A stretch of DNA of 64,000 nucleotides. Origin: Botryotinia globosa. Its lineage: Eukaryota > Ascomycota > Leotiomycetes > Helotiales > Sclerotiniaceae. The position numbers were made by a program, and so were the translations under genes. Location of the stretch: the NCBI GenBank assembly GCA_014898425.1, contig RCSZ01000001.1:1984001-2048000 (forward strand). Direction: 5' to 3'. Positions 48,069-59,752 of the stretch are shown here, one piece after another. The notes beneath the pieces were generated by a model, which saw only the letters and a list, made by a program, of their open reading frames with translations, did not search any database and was not told the DNA's origin. Position 1 is the stretch's first letter; each line of letters opens with the position of its first letter.

Positions 48069-48690
48069 ATACTGAACTTTTCAAAGCCCTGTCCCTTATC
48101 GAATAGGAATCTGTATCTCTCTGCATCGCCTTGAAAGCTACTATAAAGCTAGACGCAACTTCCTGCATGAATCACTCAAGCTATCAACAGAATAGATACA
48201 GTCCCTTCAGGTTTCGCACTAGTAGCACTTATGCCGAAAGACTCTAACCTCCTACTAGACCACTCAACAACCTTCTAAGTACTACTTGAAGCAGATGAAG
48301 TTGAAGCCAGAGACGAATGGATTCAGACAATCATTTCTAGAGTCTCTATTACAAGATGAGATTGTATTGAAAACAAAACTGAAAAGATTATTAACCATGA
48401 ACTCGCTTCTGAGATTGCTACCCACACTGGGCAAGCTCCTATCAAGGCTTACTTTAGCAAGTACAACAAGAATGAGTGCTTTACTGATGCAGTTACAGCC
48501 TGATTTAAGCCAGAAACAGCTAGAAAGAGAAGCGATACTGATCGGGGCAGAGGTAGTTGTCCGAATTTCGCCACCCAAATAGAAACCTGTTCTTCAGTGC
48601 AATAAGTGTGGAAGCTTCCATACTCCAGAAATATGTACAAGGTCGCAAAGACGCTTCATCTGCGCGACTAGATACCATCGCACAAATGAT
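48000..48690 (+). mobile_element. Relic of LINE (Tad-like) ORF1 with zinc-knuckle motif
   Basis: Reading across stops and one shift, the stretch encodes SGFALVALMPKDSNLLLDH, then LEADEVEARDEWIQTIISRV, then ATHTGQAPIKAYFSKYNKNE, and finally CNKCGSFHTPEICTRSQRRF. That last piece is a Cys/His zinc-knuckle pattern as in fungal LINE ORF1 (gag-like) proteins. Stops such as TGA in ITR*DCI (TGG expected) and TAA/TAG elsewhere fit C-to-T RIP mutations. No reverse transcriptase follows, so this is a 5'-part fragment. The name Tad-like is an inference from the motif. Confidence 0.6.
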
Positions 48691-49205
48691 TGTTAGGGAA
48701 GCTGGACATCACACCCGTGAAACATAATGAGCAATTTACAAAGCTCATTGGTCACGTGATGCGACTCGTCGAAAAGATTTCACCGAGACGACCACGGGGT
48801 GAGTAAAAAGAAGCACAACGCCGTACTTTTTTTTAACAATATGGGTTAGAGTCCGAATACACTTTGATTATAATTACCTGGGATTGAACCCCAGATGAGC
48901 TACACCTTATTTGCACCACTTAAAAAAGTACCGATTACGCCGGAAGTCGGTACTTGAGGGCCCCCCGCGTACAAGCTCGCTTTCCATTTTGTGTGGAGAG
49001 AAGTACCTCACCGCCTAATAGTTCGGGGGCGTGGACTACTACCGGCGTCCAGTTGGGAAAATATTACGTCGGACTTCGGACTCTATTAGAATAGTAATAG
49101 TACTTGAAGCAGGATGTAAGTAAGAGTATTAAATAAATCATTTCAGTAGTATTTTCTTGGCATCCAAATTGGATATATGTTCTATCAACCACATCAATAT
49201 CGAGA
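48691..49205. other. Degenerate spacer after the LINE relic
   Basis: About 0.5 kb without a gene. On the minus strand at 48876-48903 there is a tRNA-like piece (TAGCTCATCTGG directly next to GGTTCAATCCC). A GC-rich stretch with a GGGCCCCCC run lies near 48958-48967. Confidence 0.5.
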
Positions 49206-50674
49206 ATGCTGCCTCGAAATCTATCTCTATCCTTTAACAATATCACAACCGTAGTCGTTGTGACTGCCGCAATCTCTACTGTAAGTAGGGACAGACCCCT
49301 TTTCCCCTTATCCACTGTGGCCAAATACTCTTGATGGTTTTAGTTCTTGATGTTCTTACACACATCTAGATTATACTATACGATGTGTTTACCAATCCCT
49401 TGTCTCGAGTACCGGGTCCTTGGTATACGAAATGGACATCGGGTGTCCTAAAGTATAACATTGTCAAAGGAAGAAGAGCTTTATATGTTCACGACCTCCA
49501 CTGCAAATATGGTAACTCTTCATCTGAGGCAATATACGACTTTGGCCATGCGTATACATTGCTCATTCACCCAGGTTCGATTGTCAGAGTCAGCCCGACT
49601 GAAGTCCATATTTCCGATATTGCAGCCACAAAAAAGATCCATAATATCAAGAGTTCTTTCATAAAGTCGCCTTGGTATAGGTCGTTCACACCTCCAACTG
49701 TCTTGAATGTATTCAATACTAGCGATATTGAACTTCATCGACATCTCCGACGCCTTCTTTCATTGCCCATGTCTGAATCATCTCTTAAACATATCAAGTT
49801 TTCATTCGTCGCAATGTAGACCTCGCAGTGAAAAGTATCACTGAGGAAATGTCACACCGAGGTGCAGCGGATGTTCATGGCAACTGATGTGATTGGCGAA
49901 CTTAGCTTTGGCGAATCCTTCAAGATGCTGGAGTCTGGTAAGGTAAGTGCTGCTCCTTTCCAACGCATATTCGTGAATCTAGAGGTATTGTTTTTTTTTT
50001 TTACAAAAGTCGCAGAAAAACCAATATATTCTGGATATCGAAGCAAATAGGCTTGCCGGAGGTATTCGAGGCACCTTCCCATTTATGTTAAAGGTATCCA
50101 AAGTGATCCCAATACCTATTTTCAAAGCAGCTACTGCTTCTGCAAAGCTGCTACAACAATACGAGGAACAATCGATTCAGCGATCGAACAAAATAGCTGT
50201 AGAGATGGAATCTTATCCAATGCTTCTTGAGAAACTTTTTCGCCGCGATGAAAACGGGCTGTTTGATAAGGACATTTTAGACAATGCAATGGCGTTCATC
50301 ATTGCCGGCAGCGATACGACAGCCAACACTATGACGTACCTGACGTGGGCTGTTTGTAAATATACTCAAGTGAGAGATGCATTGGTGGAAGAGCTCCGTT
50401 CTCTTCCGCAAGACTTCACTGAACAAGATCTCCGTGGCTTGACGTGCCTGAACAATGTTATCAAAGAAACTTTGCGATTATACTGCGCCGCACCGTCTGC
50501 TTAGGACAGCACCTTGCTGAAATAGAACTTCGCCTGGCCACTGCAATTTTCTTCCGTTCATATCCTTATGCTAAAGTGTTCACGCTTGATGGTATGAATG
50601 ATGGAAATATGGACCCTCATATATTCTTCCTATTGTCACCAAAAGGTAAAAGGTGTTTAATCTCCAGGGAATGA
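49206..50674 (+). pseudogene. Cytochrome P450 pseudogene lacking most of the heme-binding region
   Basis: The exon chain starts at 49206 with a membrane anchor, then the proline hinge VPGPWY after an intron, then SIVRVSPTEVHISD, then FGESFKML, the I-helix AFIIAGSDTTANTMT and the K-helix ETLR. These are ordered as in a normal fungal microsomal P450 of about 500 residues. Breaks include a frame loss near 49800-49820, another near 49870 and TAG/TGA stops between. After ETLRLYCAAPSA (50504) the sequence shifts frame and jumps straight to CLGQHLAEIELRLA. The PERF motif and nearly all of the heme loop (F..G.R.C.G) are therefore deleted, leaving only the Cys. The enzyme cannot be functional. It lies beside a polyketide synthase fragment. 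Confidence 0.88.
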
Positions 50675-50907
50675 ATTTGAAAGCTACCCTATAAATCAGT
50701 AATCTTACCTAGCTATTACTCAATTGTTATGAGCCAGGCCACATGGCGACTAGACGGACCCTGGGCTCAGAAGGAAATGGCCCGTATTCAAAGGTACCTT
50801 CAATAGAATCCTTGGCACGCAACCATGTGACATCCCACCAGTTCCCATCGTTCCAGCGCGAGGGTTTGATAGGAATAATGGGTTAGCAAACCATAAAGAA
50901 CTATGGC

Positions 50908-51164
50908 ATATTGTGTGTGCATTGCACGCAGGGCCTGGAACAAAATAGCAAAGGCAGCTAACCACGCTCGGGAGCGAGAGGGCACACTTCGCGAGTGCAT
51001 AGCTTTTGATTATGTTTTCGGTTATATGAGTTTCGATTATATAGCTTATTAGAATTGTTCTAATTGCTATTTGTGATTGCACTTGAGCTTGGGCTGTTTC
51101 ATGTTGTGAATGTGTTTTGAAAACCTTTTACTAATATTTACAGTACTGCATACTGATATAGTAG
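50908..51164 (+). repeat. Dispersed repeat, copy 2 (direct orientation, see 45316-45670)
   Basis: Same orientation as copy 1, about 5.6 kb away, beginning with the shared ATATTGTGTGTGCATTGCA. It is shorter than copy 1 and contains at least one internal gap. It separates the P450 pseudogene from the polyketide synthase fragment. Confidence 0.75.
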
Positions 51165-51353
51165 TCTCAGGCGCATTATTATTTTTATCAAAACAATCAT
51201 GTCTTTCTTGAATCAGAAGGACAAAGAGAACGAGAACAATTATAACATCTCTTTCAGACACTAAATCTTTGCATAATGCTGAAAAGATATCATTCTTACA
51301 ATACATTCTTACGGCGGGTTAACTGGGAGCAGTAGTATTGAGAATCTCATCAA

Positions 51354-51668
51354 ATCATATCGAGAATCATGCAGGATGGGACCTTTGAGCGCGCAAGAGA
51401 TATTTTTAATGATAGTAAAAGTATCTTCATGACCCTTGATACTAAAAATTACCCGATGAAGCAGGGTCTCTAAGGTAGTCATTTTGATATTGTAGCTTCA
51501 AACGTTCTTCATGCAGTCAGATTGCGCAAGGAAACACTGAAAAGAGTCAGGTCGTTATTAAAGCCAGGGGTCCACCTTCTACTGTTGAAAACAACAGGAC
51601 AATGGTCAATAAGTCAACCTGTGATGCGTGGCTTGGTCTTGACGGTGGTAGGACATACGCTCTTATAG
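51354..51668 (+). pseudogene. Polyketide synthase methyltransferase-domain fragment
   Basis: One frame reads FERARDIFNDSKSIFMTLD, then a TAA at 51471-51473, then GSHFDIVASNVLHAVRL, then KETLKRVRSLLKPGVHLLLL. This is the C-methyltransferase domain of fungal highly reducing polyketide synthases, whose usual core is a YDLIIASNVLHAT-like strand followed by a LLKPGG..LLLLE turn. Only about 100 residues survive, with a stop where Gln or another residue is expected (CAA-to-TAA is RIP-like). Neither ketosynthase nor other domains are visible nearby. Together with the P450 pseudogene it points to a lost secondary-metabolite locus. Confidence 0.78.
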
Positions 51669-52144
51669 TTGCAGAACGCCAATGACATACTCTGCTCCAG
51701 AATACCCGGTGTTAAGGATAACTTCACGAGCCACTAGCGTGAATCTAGATACTATATACTGACAATAGCGCAACATTGCTACTTGCCAAGTTTCTATCCA
51801 AACCAAACCACATCGTATAAATGAACTACGAACAAGTCTATTTTTCTCCACGACTTCGCTTCCGCTGCAGTTACACCAAACTTCTGATATGACCTGGTGG
51901 ACCGTTCAAGATGATCATCTAAAACACATCTATCCAAATATTATAAGAAACTTTAACGCAGACGACAATCCCGAACCGACTCCACTATCGCAGCAAAATA
52001 CTTCAGCCCGAAAGTCAGGACGGGGACTTCTCTTGATGACTCTCTACATGAAATGTATATCTCGACATTTAGCTGTTCATTCTCCTACACACATCTACCT
52101 TTCAATGCTCACAATGCTCACAATGCTCACAGTTCTCACAGTTC

Positions 52145-52512
52145 TCATAGTACCTTCAGCGCACCCACAACAAAAAAGACCAACGCCGGAAAATCCGTCG
52201 TGCACGTCCTAACCATATGCATCCTCAACCAAGCCGCCATAGAAAACGTACTATTCCCCTTGGGAACATCCCCTTTAATCTCCGCCAACAACTTCAATGC
52301 TCTCTTCCCAAAGATCGCAACATGCGCCACACTAAACAGCAGACCCATCGCATACCACTTCTCCGCACCCGCTACTTTCAGCTGCGGACGCGCAACGAGA
52401 AGATTAAGCACCCCGAGAACACAAGTACCCGGATACCCGAGCAGAATCACCCAGCGTCCCCGGAGCTGGAACCAACTGGGCAGATGCCGAGGAATATGTG
52501 CTCGTCCACTGT
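52145..52512 (-). CDS. Partial multi-pass small membrane protein (possibly DUF1772-like)
   Basis: The minus frame encodes about 122 residues ending at 52145: GRAHIPRHLPSWFQLRGRW, VILLGYPGTCVLGVLNLLVA, YAMGLLFSVAHVAIF and a final FPALVFFVVGALKVL. The three or so hydrophobic helices fit small fungal membrane proteins of the DUF1772/anthrone-oxygenase-like type, which often sit in secondary-metabolite clusters. A TTTACAG acceptor lies right before 52512, so an upstream exon is expected. I could not find one with a matching donor and first helix. The frame is closed upstream by TGA. It may be a 5'-truncated gene in the same degraded locus. Confidence 0.4.
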
Positions 52513-53902
52513 AAACATTAATACGGCGGTCGACGGATCACAGGAAGGAGACGGAGGATGCGGAGAGGTGTCGGGATTATGATCAGACATCGTGGTTAGA
52601 GTGATGCGCGACGTGGGTTTGTGTACGTGCGCGTCTGTCGTTTGGGAAATTCTCACCACGCTTGTGAAATTCTTGGTGAGAATTGATTTCTAGATTCAAC
52701 AAAACTCCTTCAAGAAAGAACAAACCCTATAAATTCCCCAGAAAAAATCCAACATGCTCATTATTTCAGTCAAAAGAGACCATTGGATCGTATCGTAAAC
52801 GATCATATTGTAATCAGGGCTTACGTAGGTATCAGAAACACAATTACTCCGCTCTGACGGATAAACCAATTGCAGAAGATCATTTCTCAGGAATCATTGA
52901 TTAATTCTCCCATCTGTCATTTCTAGCAACCTCCACACCTTCATACCTCCCAATACCCAATATTCCCATTGCCTGCATCAACCCCCCCTCATCAAAACCA
53001 ACCAACCTCAAATAACCTCAAATCACCTACTTCCCAGCAATAAAAGCTCTCGCTTGACTATAACAACACTAGCACAATAATTATTATCAACTATACCGAC
53101 CTATCTACCTACCTACCCACCAATACAAACAAACCATTTCAAACCTAAATAACCCACCAATTATACTCTCACTACCATTTCGATAGCCAGGATTCGTTTT
53201 CGTTTTATCGTCTATTGCACTTCAACAGCTTGCATAGAGATGTAGCAACTTTGCCTCGAGTTGTTATTTGATTTGATTTATATATGACACTTTGAGCAAA
53301 TGTCCCATTGTGCTAGCCGAATACCCTTGTGTTTCGCTTGGGCTTGGGCTTGGGCTTTGATGGGCATACCTTCCTCGGTCCGGACACTACAAGATCTCTT
53401 TCTGAACGAATTCGCGCTGTATGAGTGCACCAAATCTCATATAAATTCTACCAAGTTAAAGATATAGCTCCCTCCTCATTCCATGTAGACGTTTAGATAT
53501 ACATAAATATACATCTGCCCCTCCACTAGTACTTCATCCTCAGAAGTACATTAAAGTTAACTATTTACTCATGAAGATTTCCTCCCATCTCATATCCATC
53601 CATCCACATTCAAATCATACATTAAAATTCCAATGTCTCGTCAACATAACCATGAAAATACTTTTCGTCTCTCTTCTCCCCTCTCATCTAAATGTAATTA
53701 AACCATCCATCCTCTAAAAAAAGGATTCTACCCCGTAATCTATAAGCCGCTATAAATAATTCCCAAATTTTATGCAAGAAATGAATGAGCTTTGGTATCT
53801 AATGGCCATCAATGATAACCAAGTACATGTATGTACTATGTGCAGAATATTGTGGTTTCGAAAAAAAAAAGTGATGCAACGCGATGCAAATCAATGCAAT
53901 GT
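52513..53902. other. Intergenic region, 3' flank of ABC transporter
   Basis: About 1.4 kb. It is C/A-rich near 52900-53170 (promoter-like on the plus strand, but no plus-strand gene follows) and has a GCTTGG hexamer repeat near 53337-53358. No gene was supported. Confidence 0.5.
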
Positions 53903-56900
53903 TTAACGACGATTGAAGTTGAAGTATCTCGACTATTCGCATTGTCAGTAAATGTTTTTGAAGGGAGTGAGATGAAAAAGGAGTAACTTACAGCCAAGAA
54001 AAGAATGATCAAATTGCTTCCAATGAACGCCAAAAAGATACCTAAATCTCTCCATCTATTGCTAAAGTCCAATGCGAGTGGTTCGTAGAACTGTTCTCCA
54101 TATTTATAGGCACAGTATTCACAAGCACTTGTCGCGTTGTTGACAATATATCCGATACCTCCGCTTGAAAAGTAATTCTCCATATACTTCCCGCATGTTT
54201 GACCTGCAGGAGCGGTGAAGCGACTTAATTCTGCAGAAGTACATTTGACTTCTCGACCTTGGAGTTCGGTGACGACCATTCCACCAATGAGACGAGTGAA
54301 AGGATCGAGTTGGTAGAGCCATGCACGCCAGAACTTGGGAATTTGAGGCTTGGGAATGGTGACACCGCAGAAGAGAGCAAAGGTAATGATAATGAAGGGG
54401 TTGACAAGGGCAGAGATAAATGGGGATGGAGTGAGAGCTGCGACCATTTGACCAAGGGTGACGGAAAACAGTTCTGTGATGAGAATCATGAAGAATTGGT
54501 AACCGGCACGACTCGACGATGTCTGGAAACCAGGCATATAGTAAAGCGGAAGGAAGAAACCAACAGCGCAAAGAATCGAGTAAGGCATCTCAGCTACGAC
54601 CAAAGATGATGCGAAGGCGAATTGACTGTACATCTTCGAAGAAGCTTCACGGTAGTAAATCATACGAGATAAAGCGTATTTAGGTTCGACTTGAGCGAGA
54701 ATAAGTGCTGGAAGAACGGTGACCTGGAAGATGACGAATACACGATATTGCAATGAAGCCTTTGAATCGTCGAGATTCAAGTAAGCAAGACCAGTGATAA
54801 TGGCAATGATAACGTGATTGAAGAGACGAGTGAAACCGTAATTGGGGGATCTCCAGAAAGCCAAGTTGGTACGTGCTTGAACGACTCTCAATTGATGCAT
54901 CAATGGCGTGGCAAATTCTCTCTCGTCATCGTGAGTAGTTTCGCCAACCTCGGCGAGACGTTGTGTCTTCATTTGAGAAATGCGATCCTTGATGTTGGCA
55001 AGTTCAGGCGAGTCAGCAAAAATATCAGCCCAGTCACGATCTCCAATCCTGGCGGCTTGACCAGCTCCGATGGCGTCAAGCATCCACTCAGCAGGGTTAG
55101 CATCAGAAGGACAGTCAGCTCCATGTCTGTGGAAGTAATCGAGGAGTACGTGAGCGTCTTTTCCAATGTCACCAAAATAGACACATCTTCCTCCACGTTG
55201 AAGCAGGAGCAATCGATCGAAGTTCTCGAACAAGGCTGCGTTAGGTTGGTGGATGGTACAGAGAATAGCTTGTCCAGCGTTTGCCAATTTCTTCAAGAAG
55301 CGAACGATGTTGAAAGCACTTTGAGAGTCAAGACCGGAAGTAGGTTCATCCAAGAAAAGTAACAGTTCGGGTTTAGCAGCCAATTCGACTCCGATAGTGA
55401 CACGTTTTCGTTGTTCGACAGCAAGACCATTTTCAGGATCTCCAATAATTGCATCAGCCATATCTTCCATCTCAAGGAGACTAAGAATTTCCTCGACGTA
55501 GGCGTATTTTTCGGCTTGTGGAACGTGGAATGGTTGACGGAGGTCAGCAGAAAATCGAAGTGCCTCACGAACAGTTGCAGTACCCTCGTGGACATCAATT
55601 TGTTCGGCGTATGAAGTTCCTCTTTGGAAAGAATTACCTGGCTTAATACCATCGACAAGGACATCGCCAGAAATAACACCAATATTCTTTCTCGAGGCCA
55701 AGACATCCAAGAGTGTTGTTTTTCCAGCACCCGAGGCTCCCATAAGCGCAGTCAATTCCCCTGGTCGAACGTAACCGAAAATGTTATTCAAAAGACGTAA
55801 TTCGCCAGCTGGAGTTGGGACATCATAATTCAATCCTTCCCAAGTCAGTACTGCCTTTGAGCTGATGTTGATTTCCGATCCTTCTTCATCACTCTTTGTG
55901 GCACGACGTTGATCACGCTTGGCAGCCAATGCTCTGTTAAGCTCCTCACGTTCCTTGTTTGGCTTCTGATAAACTTTTGCAGCGTTTCCACCGGCACCGA
56001 AAGACACCCACTCACCGAGGGTTGCGTTTGTGAACAGGAAGCCGGCGATCAAAACAACGATGATACCAAAGTTTCTCCATAGTTCAGAAGGCTTGTAGTT
56101 AAATCCCTGAGTGATGTAGTCGCCACCTTTAACAATGTCTGATCCAGCAACACTACCGGGCAGGGTACAAACTTGGTGGTCAAGATTATCGTAACCTGGA
56201 CCATATGGCACAAGATAGGTACCAGTACAGGTCAAATTGAGACGACTGAACTCGTTCTCCATCAAAGCGGAAAATCCAAGACCGAGAGCATTAATCCAGT
56301 AAATCCATCTGATCCAGACTTTTTCACTTTGATATTGAATGAGATAACCAGATGTAATGACGAAGAAGGTAATGATCGTGGCAGCAAACTTAATCGCGTA
56401 ATCAAAATCGGGGCAGAGACATCCAACTGTTCTGAAAAAGAGTGTCATAGCCAAGTAACCACTGAGAATGATCAGGTAGAATGTGAAGAATGCACCAGCA
56501 TCTCTCACCAATCCGCACATAAAGTACACGATGATGGAGAATAGAAAGATTTGAGCGGCAGCGAATGCAGTATCGACGATGATCTGAGCAATCCAGAGAG
56601 CGGATGGACGATGAAACGTGTAAGACCTGTGCTTGTTCACAATAGGCCTGCCCATCATAGTAGATGCCAATTCTGAGAATGCTTGGAAGGCATTGAACAA
56701 TAACGAAATGAAGAGTAAACCACCTCTGGTGAATGCACCAGCAGAAGTCTGAGGCAAGTTAAGCCACACGGTACCCAGTACAATAGCAACAGTAGTACTA
56801 GTAATCCAACTGACAACCAAAGAGAACTTGTCTTGCCACTTGATCAGATATTGTCTTTGCATCAAAGCCCAGATCTGCAAGTAGTAAGGAATCGAATAAA

Positions 56901-58503
56901 CAGAAGATTTTGAAGCCCCCTTGCGTTTACTATCAGCTATTGCAACCTCGAAATCGTCATGAATTCGCTTGTCTGTGGCAACCTGTCTTTTATAAGCGTC
57001 CATTTCCTCGCTCAAGCGAGTAGAGAACTTGGATTCCAAGAAAGCTTGGGCCAATGTCTCGGGGCTGTGTGGCGAGTCTGCAGCAGAGCGACCAGTCGCA
57101 TACTCGCGCTCGAACTCATCGGTGCAACCTGTCAAGAAATCAGGTGTAGTTTGACGAGGCTTCTCCTTGAAGCCAAGACCTTCGAAATAGCCTCTAGCTT
57201 CAGATGTTGGTCCAAAGTAGACTTCTCTTCCGTCATCGATAACCAAGACTTTGTCGAATTGCTTGTAGATATTCTCACTTGCTTGATACAATGAAACAAA
57301 CGTGGTAGTCTTGTAGATGTTGGTCATTACACGAAGAGATTTCGCATAATCGAGTGCAGTTGAAGCGTCAAGTCCTCTTGTACTGTTATCCCAAGCCAAC
57401 ACAGTGCCACTTGTGATCATCATTTCTGCAATAGACACACGCTTTCTCTCTCCTCCAGATACACCTCTAACAAAGGCATTTCCCACAATGGTATTCCGGG
57501 TGTGACTGATGTTGAACATTCGAAGAAGGGTATCGATTACTTTTTCCTTGAAGTCGGCCTTCGACATTCCATGTGGGCGCTTTCCTGGAGTTTTGGTGTC
57601 AAGAGCGAAACCCAAGGTCTGGCCTACGGTAAGGGTTGGGTGATGAATATCGTCCTCTTGATTGTAGACGGCTTCTCCCCTGTATTTCTTCGAGAATTCC
57701 TCGGCGGTGAAAGGGCCATAAAGTATCTCACTGAATGAAATTGTGAGCAAGTGTCTAATCATTTTTCAACAAGGAAAAATCATTGCATGTCACAGTGAAA
57801 TGTAATATGCGAAGTTTGGAATATCAGGAAAATGTTAGTCTTACCCATCAACACCAGTGTACCCGAATCTTTGATTTGCAATAACCTTCAAGAAAGTTGT
57901 ACAACCAGATCCAGGTCGTCCAAGTACAAGAACCATCTCTCCAGGTTTCATTACACCCCTGAAGTCCTGCAAAATCTTTACTTCTCTGCCTTTCTTGCCT
58001 ACACCAAAAATGTTCATTGCAGTCTCAACGACATTGAAGAAACTGATAAATGCATCTGGGAATGTCTGGACAAAATTCGATACACCTCCTGTTCCGCGAA
58101 CGGTAAGTCCGTCCCATACCACTCCGATATGCTTTGAGCGAATACCAGAATCTTCTTCTGCTTGTCTGTTGCCTCGGAGGGTATTCTCCAAGTTGAATTG
58201 CTCCTCCTCGGCTTCAGAAACGGATTCTGCTGACTTTTCTACGTCCTTCTCATCGGCAGTCTTGGTCCTCGATCGTGTTCTGGATAATGCCTTGCTCTTG
58301 GTACTGATACCTGACAGCTCTCGCTGAAGTTGGGCGAACTCGGACTCTGCAGCTCTAACATCGATCCCCTGATTGGTACTGACGAAACCATTAGGGTTGG
58401 CGTTCCGTACATTTTCTCGTTGAGTTTCGGAGTCTTCGAGCGATGCGCGAGCAGTATTGGTGGTTGCGCTTAGAGACTGCGTCTCTTCTCTGTCTTTCTC
58501 CAT
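53903..58503 (-). CDS. Full-size ABC-G (PDR/CDR type) multidrug transporter
   Basis: Three exons (58503-57845, 57730-53992, 53932-53903) join in frame and give 1,475 residues in the reverse PDR order NBD1-TMD1-NBD2-TMD2. NBD1 has the fungal variants GRPGSGCTT (Walker A with Cys for Lys), VSGGERKR and WDNSTRGLDAST. NBD2 has canonical GASGAGKTT, LLLFLDEPTSGLDSQ and the degenerate signature LAVEQRKRVTIG. Each TMD carries about six helices, and TMD2 contains the Cys-bearing extracellular loop before the last helix. Such plasma-membrane pumps export azoles, plant defence compounds and other hydrophobic toxicants with ATP. The last exon adds only SRYFNFNRR. If that intron were retained the protein would read on for another 43 residues or so. 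Order of asymmetric ATP sites is normal for the family. Confidence 0.96.
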
Positions 58504-59182
58504 GGTGGTGTATATCACTGCTAAGGCTGGCTAGAATGTGTATGATGTAACAAGTATTTGTAATTAAAAAACGGTAATCACTGGGCCAAACAGTGAAAGC
58601 AATGTCCGCGTACGGACGAGATGTAAGAAGAAGAGAAGAAACAAGTAGCAGTAGGTATTAAGAGATAGATATAAATAATGTTGGAGAAATATCCAAACAA
58701 TGGGAAGGTTTTAAGGTTCCAAAAACTTTCTCGATTCTGGCAGGGGCCTTCTTCATATATCTCAAGATCTGAACAGCAAAAGAATAAAGTCCCACTCGGA
58801 TTTAATATCAGATTGACAAGGTATCGATTAGCATTTTTCTGCATGGAAGGTTGAGGGCGCATCCGCCGTGGCTAAGGATGAAATCCTTGTCGATCTTCCA
58901 CAATCTCATCTTGCCTAAGTTGCCTTGCCTCCTTGGTGGATACATAAAGCAAGTTGGTTAGTTGATAGAGGAGTACCGTATATGCACGCACATCTGGAGT
59001 CTCTACGAAGTACTCTGTACTCTGTAGGAAATTGCCCCAGGCGGCGGCAAGGAGTCAATTTGCTTGCTTACTGCACCCCATGTTATCAAGCCACTGACGT
59101 AAGGCTCATCGTCAGTCAGTTTGGAGTGTTGGAGTCTTATTAGCATCTTGGTGGATTGGTTGGTAATCCTCAAAGGCACCGA

Positions 59183-59288
59183 TGCTCAAAGGCTCAAAGG
59201 GTCAAAGGTCAAAGGCTCAAAGGCTCAAAGGCTCAAACGCTCAAACGCTCAAACGCTCAAACGCTCAAACGCTCAAACGCTCAAACGC
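59183..59288. repeat. 10-nt tandem repeat GCTCAAAGGC / GCTCAAACGC
   Basis: About ten units. The left half reads AAAGGCTC and the right half AAACGCTC, a clean switch in unit type midway. Confidence 0.95.
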
Positions 59289-59688
59289 ACGCATAATTGA
59301 CTTTCTTTGTGTGTATCGATCTGAGCCGATGTGAGTCGATGTGAGTCGATATGAGTAATAGTCAGAGTGACGGTAAGTGTGTTGTGGTGTTGTACGGAGT
59401 ATTGTTGCACGAGCACACACCTGTACCAGATAGATACTATCGTGGGTAATTTAAGATTTAGGACTCGGAGCTATGGAGCAGTTGTAAAGCAGAGACACGG
59501 GTGTTTGTGCAAGAAAGATAAAGCGGCGCCACTTTTATCTCGATTTGGAGCGACGGGAGAACTTTTTGGTTGTTCCAGAACAAATTATTCCAACCTGCCT
59601 GGAAGGTTCTGGTGGGGATTGTGAGAATTTGTGAGGATTTAATTCTGGTTCCTATTAAAGCGGCGCGGCGCGTACCATATTTTTCCTG

Positions 59689-59752
59689 TACGGAGAGCGA
59701 AGTACGGAGAGCAAAGTACGGAGAGCGAAGTACAGAGCTCTGTACTTTATTA
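59689..59752. repeat. Tandem GTACGGAGAGCGAA repeat ending in a palindrome
   Basis: Three to four 14-nt units end in GTACAGAGCTCTGTAC, a perfect 16-nt palindrome. Confidence 0.9.

Noticed and set aside
45316..51164. Full LTR retrotransposon bounded by the two direct repeats
   Set aside because: The interior holds an unrelated gene start, a P450 and no gag-pol reading frames; the copies differ in length and have no TG..CA ends.
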